Part shown: positions 60,776 through 63,713 of the stretch, one piece after another
Layout of the letters: each line of letters begins with the position of its first letter
How positions within the stretch are numbered: the first letter of the stretch is position 1
From: DATLGB01 sp038258425
Lineage (GTDB): Bacteria > Actinomycetota > Thermoleophilia > Solirubrobacterales > Solirubrobacteraceae
Length of the DNA stretch: 63,713 nt
Direction: 5' to 3'
NCBI GenBank assembly: GCA_038258425.1
Contig: JBBSPV010000021.1
Coordinates: 1-63,713, forward strand
Notes under the pieces: generated by a model
Database searches by the model: none
Told to the model about the DNA's origin: nothing
What the model saw: the letters and a program-made list of their open reading frames with translations, nothing else
Position numbers and translations under genes: made by a program

Positions 60776-60943
60776 ATGCCCGACCGCACGCCCGCCCCGA
60801 CCCTCCGCCTCGTGCTCGAGCAGGACGACGAGCGCCGGCCCGAGCCGCGGCCGCGCCCGATCGAGGCCGACGACGACGCCCGAGCCGAGGCGGACCGCGA
60901 GCGCTACGACGAGCAGATCCTCGCGGCGCTCGTGTTCCCCTGA
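60776..60943 (+). CDS. Small hypothetical acidic/basic protein
   Basis: A 55-residue ORF rich in Pro, Arg, Asp and Glu (RPEPRPRPIEADDDARAEAD), ending in ILAALVFP. No family is recognised. TACGGT lies 7 nt upstream of the ATG, the leaderless pattern. It could be a real small protein or a chance ORF; it faces the divergent ThDP enzyme and the convergent DsbA-fold gene. Confidence 0.45.
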   Translation: MPDRTPAPTLRLVLEQDDERRPEPRPRPIEADDDARAEADRERYDEQILAALVFP

Positions 60944-60956
60944 GCCCGGGTCAGCC

Positions 60957-61625
60957 TCAGCTGCCGCCGGCGCTCGAGAAGCGGCGCGGCCCGGCGCGCA
61001 GGTAGGCCGAGATGCGCTCCTCGCCCCAGACGGTCCGCCCGCCCACCCGCACCGCGGGCAGGCGCTCGACGCCGCGCGCGCGCAGGCGCAGGCTCGTCTG
61101 GCGCACCGACTCGGAGAGCCGCTCGTCCCCGGCCGCCTCCAGGCAGCCGTCGAGCGGCAGGTGCGCGGCGGCCGCCGCCTCGGCGAGCGTCTCGGGATCC
61201 GCCACGTCGTAGCCGCCGCAGAACGCGAGCCGTCCCGCGGCCAGCAGGAAGACGGCTCCGCGGCCGTGTGCCGTCGCGTACGCGGCCGCGCGCATCGCCG
61301 GCTCCACGTCCAGCGGGAAGGCGTCGGGCCACTGCAGCGGCAGCCGCAGCTCCCGGGCGCGGCGCTCCGCGGTCGCCCGCACCCAGCCGGGCGCGTGCAG
61401 GCCGCTGCCCGGTTCGCGTCCCTCGATGACGGCGAGACTCGCGGGTCTGAGGCGCACGCCCGGCAGCGCCCGCTCGATGCGCTCGGCCACGAGGTAGCTG
61501 AGCGGGTCGGCCAGGTCCAGATAGCACGTCGAGACCGCCGGTTCCCGCGGCGGACGGCCCTCGTGCGGATGGAAGCGGACCCGCGACCCCGGCCTGCGCG
61601 CGTCCAGTTGAATGAGATCCCCCAC
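60957..61625 (-). CDS. DsbA-fold protein, 2-hydroxychromene-2-carboxylate isomerase-like
   Basis: A 222-residue thioredoxin/DsbA-like protein without a CxxC; it begins CYLDLADPLSYLVAERIE, as in HCCA isomerases (DFxSPYSY pattern). The C-terminal RLPAVRVGGRTVWGEERI is the typical VP-x-F-like cis-Pro region near 188-205. Such proteins are glutathione-type isomerases or FrnE-like. In a non-glutathione actinobacterium another thiol would be used. The GTG start gives MGDLIQ. It is divergent from the HxlR regulator. Confidence 0.78.
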   Translation of the reverse strand: MGDLIQLDARRPGSRVRFHPHEGRPPREPAVSTCYLDLADPLSYLVAERIERALPGVRLRPASLAVIEGREPGSGLHAPGWVRATAERRARELRLPLQWPDAFPLDVEPAMRAAAYATAHGRGAVFLLAAGRLAFCGGYDVADPETLAEAAAAAHLPLDGCLEAAGDERLSESVRQTSLRLRARGVERLPAVRVGGRTVWGEERISAYLRAGPRRFSSAGGS

Positions 61626-61700
61626 GTCTCACCAAACGACAGCGTTCGCTCATCCTTGTGCCAACGGGCGGAATCCACCGCCATCCGCCGCCGTGCTCCC

Positions 61701-61752
61701 TATATTCGGTGCTACCCGCCACCCGAATCCGGAGCCAAGGAGGAGATCCGCG
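61701..61752 (+). promoter_or_regulatory. Promoter and Shine-Dalgarno of the HxlR regulator
   Basis: TATATT (61701-61706) is the best -10 in the whole window's neighbourhood, predicting a transcript start near 61713. A very strong Shine-Dalgarno, AAGGAGGAGA (61738-61747), follows and is 5-6 nt before an in-frame ATT (61753). No ATG, GTG or TTG in the HxlR frame follows before the winged helix. Confidence 0.5.
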
Positions 61753-62442
61753 ATTCCAGGACCACCGCCACCCAAGCGACACCCGTATGACCAGTGGTCG
61801 CCCGACGCCCGTGCGCTTGACCTCGTCGGGGACAAGTGGACATTGCTGATCGTCCGCGACCTGGCCTCGGGGCCCCGCCGGTTCGTGGAGCTCCAGCGGA
61901 CGCTGCCGGGCATCTCCACGGAGCAGCTGCGCTCGCGCCTGAACCGGATGGTCGCCGACGGCCTGCTGACGCGCCAGCGCTACCGCGAGGTGCCGCCTCG
62001 GGTCGACTACGAGCTGACGGAGCGCTCGCGCGAGCTCATGCCCGTCGTCGGCGCCCTGGCCCGCTGGGGCTACCAGTGGACCTGGAGCAGCCCGCGCAAG
62101 GGCGAGGACATCAACGTCGGGGCCATCTTCCGCACCGCTCCCGGCCTGCTCGACCTCCCGCGCTCGGCGCGCGGGGCCGTCGAGCTCGTGGTGGAGGGCG
62201 ATCGCGGCGGGGACCGCTCCTACGTCGTCTCCCTCGCGGGCGGCCACGCGACGATCTCCGAGCGACCGGAGGCCGGCGAGCAGGCCGACGCCCGGGTCTC
62301 GGGCAGCATCCGAGCCTGGATCCGGGCCCTCGGGCCCGAGGGCGAGGCGGCCGAGCTCGCCTACTCGGGCAACCGCTCCCTCGCGGACGCCGTCGTCGGC
62401 GCCTTCGCGTCCGAGGCGGCTGCAGCGGCCGCGGCAGCCTGA
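61753..62442 (+). CDS. HxlR regulator fused to SCP2-like domain
   Basis: A regulator of about 229 residues if started at ATT 61753. Residues 8-110 are an HxlR winged helix (ALDLVGDKWTLLIVRDLASG, the strongest family match), and residues 125-225 resemble an SCP2 sterol-carrier-type domain (DLPRSARGAVELVVEG... SGSIRAWIRAL). The ATG at 61612 or GTG at 61693 would add an N-terminal tail unlike the family and lie upstream of the apparent promoter. HxlR proteins usually repress a neighbouring gene, here perhaps the divergent DsbA-fold gene. The C terminus is a poly-Ala tail. Confidence 0.8.
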   Translation: MPGPPPPKRHPYDQWSPDARALDLVGDKWTLLIVRDLASGPRRFVELQRTLPGISTEQLRSRLNRMVADGLLTRQRYREVPPRVDYELTERSRELMPVVGALARWGYQWTWSSPRKGEDINVGAIFRTAPGLLDLPRSARGAVELVVEGDRGGDRSYVVSLAGGHATISERPEAGEQADARVSGSIRAWIRALGPEGEAAELAYSGNRSLADAVVGAFASEAAAAAAAA

Positions 62443-62503
62443 AGGCGTAAGCCCGCATCTGGTGCGCGCGCGGCGGGCGCGCGCGCCCGCTCCGCCCGCC
62501 AGA

Positions 62504-62577
62504 TGCCCGGGGTGGGAGTCGAACCCACACTGCGCGGGACTTAAATCCGCTGCCTCTGCCAGTTGGGCTACCCGGGC
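62504..62577 (-). tRNA. tRNA with UAA anticodon, short variable loop (putative tRNA-Leu)
   Basis: A 74-nt cloverleaf: acceptor GCCCGGG with CCCGGGC, D stem GCC/GGC with GG in the loop, anticodon loop TTTAAGT (anticodon TAA), variable loop GCAGT only 5 nt, T arm GTGGG-TTCGACT-CCCAC, A73, no CCA encoded. Bacterial tRNA-Leu has a long variable arm, which is missing here, though A73 is the leucine discriminator. The anticodon stem has one A·C mismatch next to the loop. It may be a non-canonical or degenerate tRNA; see findings. Confidence 0.8.
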
Positions 62578-62663
62578 GCCGAGGATGAAGCGTACGGCGG
62601 GCCTCTACCCTGGGGTCGCAACTTCCGGCCCGCCGGCCGGTTGAAGCCGCCGGATCCACCACC

Positions 62664-63713
62664 TTGGAAGTCTCCGCCCTCAAGCACACCGGCGCCGTCG
62701 GCGCCCACGGACGGTCGCCGCTGCTGCGACTGCAGTCCGACGAGCGCCTCGTCGCCCTCGTCCGGCGCGGCAACCACCACGCCTTCGAGGCGCTCGTGTC
62801 GCGCTACTCGTCGCGCCTGCAGGCCTTCTGCCGGCACATGCTCGGCTCCAGGGAGGACGCCGAGGACGTGCTCCAGGAGGTCTTCGCGGCGTCCTTCAAC
62901 GCGATGCTCGCCGACGAGCGCCCGATCAACGTACGGCCGTGGCTGTACCGGATCGCCCGCAACCGCTCGCTCAACCACCTGCGCAAGGCGACCGCCATCG
63001 GCGTCGACTCGATGGACGTCCACCTCGCCGAGCACGGGGAGACGACCGCCGATCGCGTCCATCGCCGCGAGGACTTCCGCAACCTGCTCGAGGACGTCGG
63101 CGATCTGGCCGAGACGCAGCGCACGGCGCTGCTGCTGCGCGAGATCGACGCGCTCTCCTACGACCAGATCGCCGAGGTCATGGAGACCACCGTGCCGTCG
63201 GTCAAGTCGCTGCTGGTGCGCGCGCGGGTCTCGCTGGCCGAGGCCGCGGAGGCGCGGCTGCTCTCCTGCGAGCAGGTCCGGGCCGAGCTCGGCGAGGTCG
63301 CCGAGGGGCTCAAGCGCACGAGCCCGCCCGTGCGCCGCCACCTGCGCGGCTGCGACGCCTGTCAGGGCTTCCGCAAGGCCCTGAAGGCCAACAACCGGGC
63401 GCTGGCCGCCGTCTTCCCGGTGGCGCCGCTGTTCCTGGCCAAGAAGCTGTTGCTCGCCCACCTGGGCACGACCGCCGCCGCGGGCGGCGGCGGGGCCGCC
63501 GCCGGGGGCGCTGCGGCCGGTGCCGGCGCCGCGGCGGGGGGCGTCGTCCAGGCCGGGGTCGCGACCGTCGCGACCAAGGCCGCCGCCGGCCTCGCCGCGG
63601 CCGCGCTGGTCACCGCGGGCGCCGTCGAGGTCAACCACCACGCGCCCCCGCGCAGCACGCGGGCGTCCGGCGCAGCGCCGGTCACGCAGACCCCGGCGGC
63701 GGCGCCGGCGGCC
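62664..63713 (+). CDS. ECF-type RNA polymerase sigma factor with C-terminal zinc-finger and low-complexity tail (3' cut)
   Basis: A sigma-70 family protein running off the window end; about 350 codons are present. Region 2 has RLQAFCRHMLGSREDAEDVLQEVF (about 50-73) and region 4 has LREIDALSYDQIAEVMETTVPSVKSLL (about 153-179). After about residue 200 a CxxC-type motif RHLRGCDACQGF appears, then an Ala/Gly-rich stretch with hydrophobic segments (about 275-320). The tail resembles a fused anti-sigma-type zinc finger. The start is probably the TTG at 62664 (LEVSALKH); no ATG is available. The gene is 3'-incomplete only because the window stops. Confidence 0.88.
   Translation, partial: MEVSALKHTGAVGAHGRSPLLRLQSDERLVALVRRGNHHAFEALVSRYSSRLQAFCRHMLGSREDAEDVLQEVFAASFNAMLADERPINVRPWLYRIARNRSLNHLRKATAIGVDSMDVHLAEHGETTADRVHRREDFRNLLEDVGDLAETQRTALLLREIDALSYDQIAEVMETTVPSVKSLLVRARVSLAEAAEARLLSCEQVRAELGEVAEGLKRTSPPVRRHLRGCDACQGFRKALKANNRALAAVFPVAPLFLAKKLLLAHLGTTAAAGGGGAAAGGAAAGAGAAAGGVVQAGVATVATKAAAGLAAAALVTAGAVEVNHHAPPRSTRASGAAPVTQTPAAAPAA

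Overview
The window looks like chromosome from a very GC-rich, Gram-positive-type actinobacterium, most likely class Thermoleophilia (Solirubrobacterales or a close relative). That placement is an inference from the gene families: an ECF sigma factor with a C-terminal CxxC tail, a mycobacterial-type PlsB/HAD-PlsC/WS-DGAT lipid locus, a PcsB-like coiled-coil hydrolase pair, an IlvG-type ThDP enzyme, and near-universal G/C at third codon positions. No phage, integrase, transposase or CRISPR array is visible. Apart from a few intergenic repeats, this is ordinary chromosomal backbone with dense, often translationally coupled genes (ATGA/GTGA overlaps).

Layout. (1) 1-5.3 kb: YbjQ; a MoxR-DUF58-VWA operon; a divergent OmpR-type two-component system. 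(2) 5.3-12.1 kb: a flippase-like membrane protein, a DMT transporter, a MarR-MFS-HtrA-VWA operon and an EamA transporter. (3) 12.2-19.3 kb: a 926-residue kinase/M23/class III aminotransferase fusion, an AbrB-family membrane protein, a polyol-type MFS permease, two DUF1990-like proteins and a small membrane protein. (4) 19.3-24.7 kb: a long-chain acyl-CoA dehydrogenase, then a P450-MMPL operon. (5) 24.8-33.2 kb: a coiled-coil transglycosylase, then a neutral-lipid locus (fatty alcohol oxidase-like GMC enzyme, wax ester synthase/DGAT, PlsB, HAD-PlsC). (6) 33.2-38.7 kb: an osmoprotectant ABC operon, an enoyl-reductase-like protein and an MpsC-like protein. (7) 38.7-44 kb: PEP carboxylase, a nitrilase-family amidase and AsnB. 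(8) 44-49.7 kb: a repeat-bearing intergenic region, a NagD-type HAD, an NlpC/P60 hydrolase, a triple-DUF190 protein with two CrcB fluoride channels, Pcm and two DUF202 proteins. (9) 49.7-55.6 kb: divergent EamA/MocR and TetR/IlvD-like pairs, the latter followed by glucose dehydrogenase. (10) 55.6-63.7 kb: initiator tRNA, a FUSC exporter, a 2-hydroxyacid dehydrogenase, Ppx/GppA, a candidate non-coding RNA, an IlvG-like enzyme, a DsbA-fold protein, an HxlR-SCP2 regulator, a short-variable-arm tRNA with a UAA anticodon, and an ECF sigma factor cut by the window end.

Themes. Envelope and lipid metabolism dominate: acyl-CoA dehydrogenation, lipid export, phosphatidate and neutral-lipid synthesis, and peptidoglycan hydrolases. 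Many first-in-operon genes carry a TAnnnT-like -10 element only 6-8 nt before the start codon and no Shine-Dalgarno, suggesting widespread leaderless transcription. The least conventional signals are the triple fusion enzyme, the triple-DUF190/double-CrcB operon, the UAA-anticodon tRNA lacking the leucine-type long variable arm, and the structured, promoter-preceded intergenic element near 58.8-58.95 kb.
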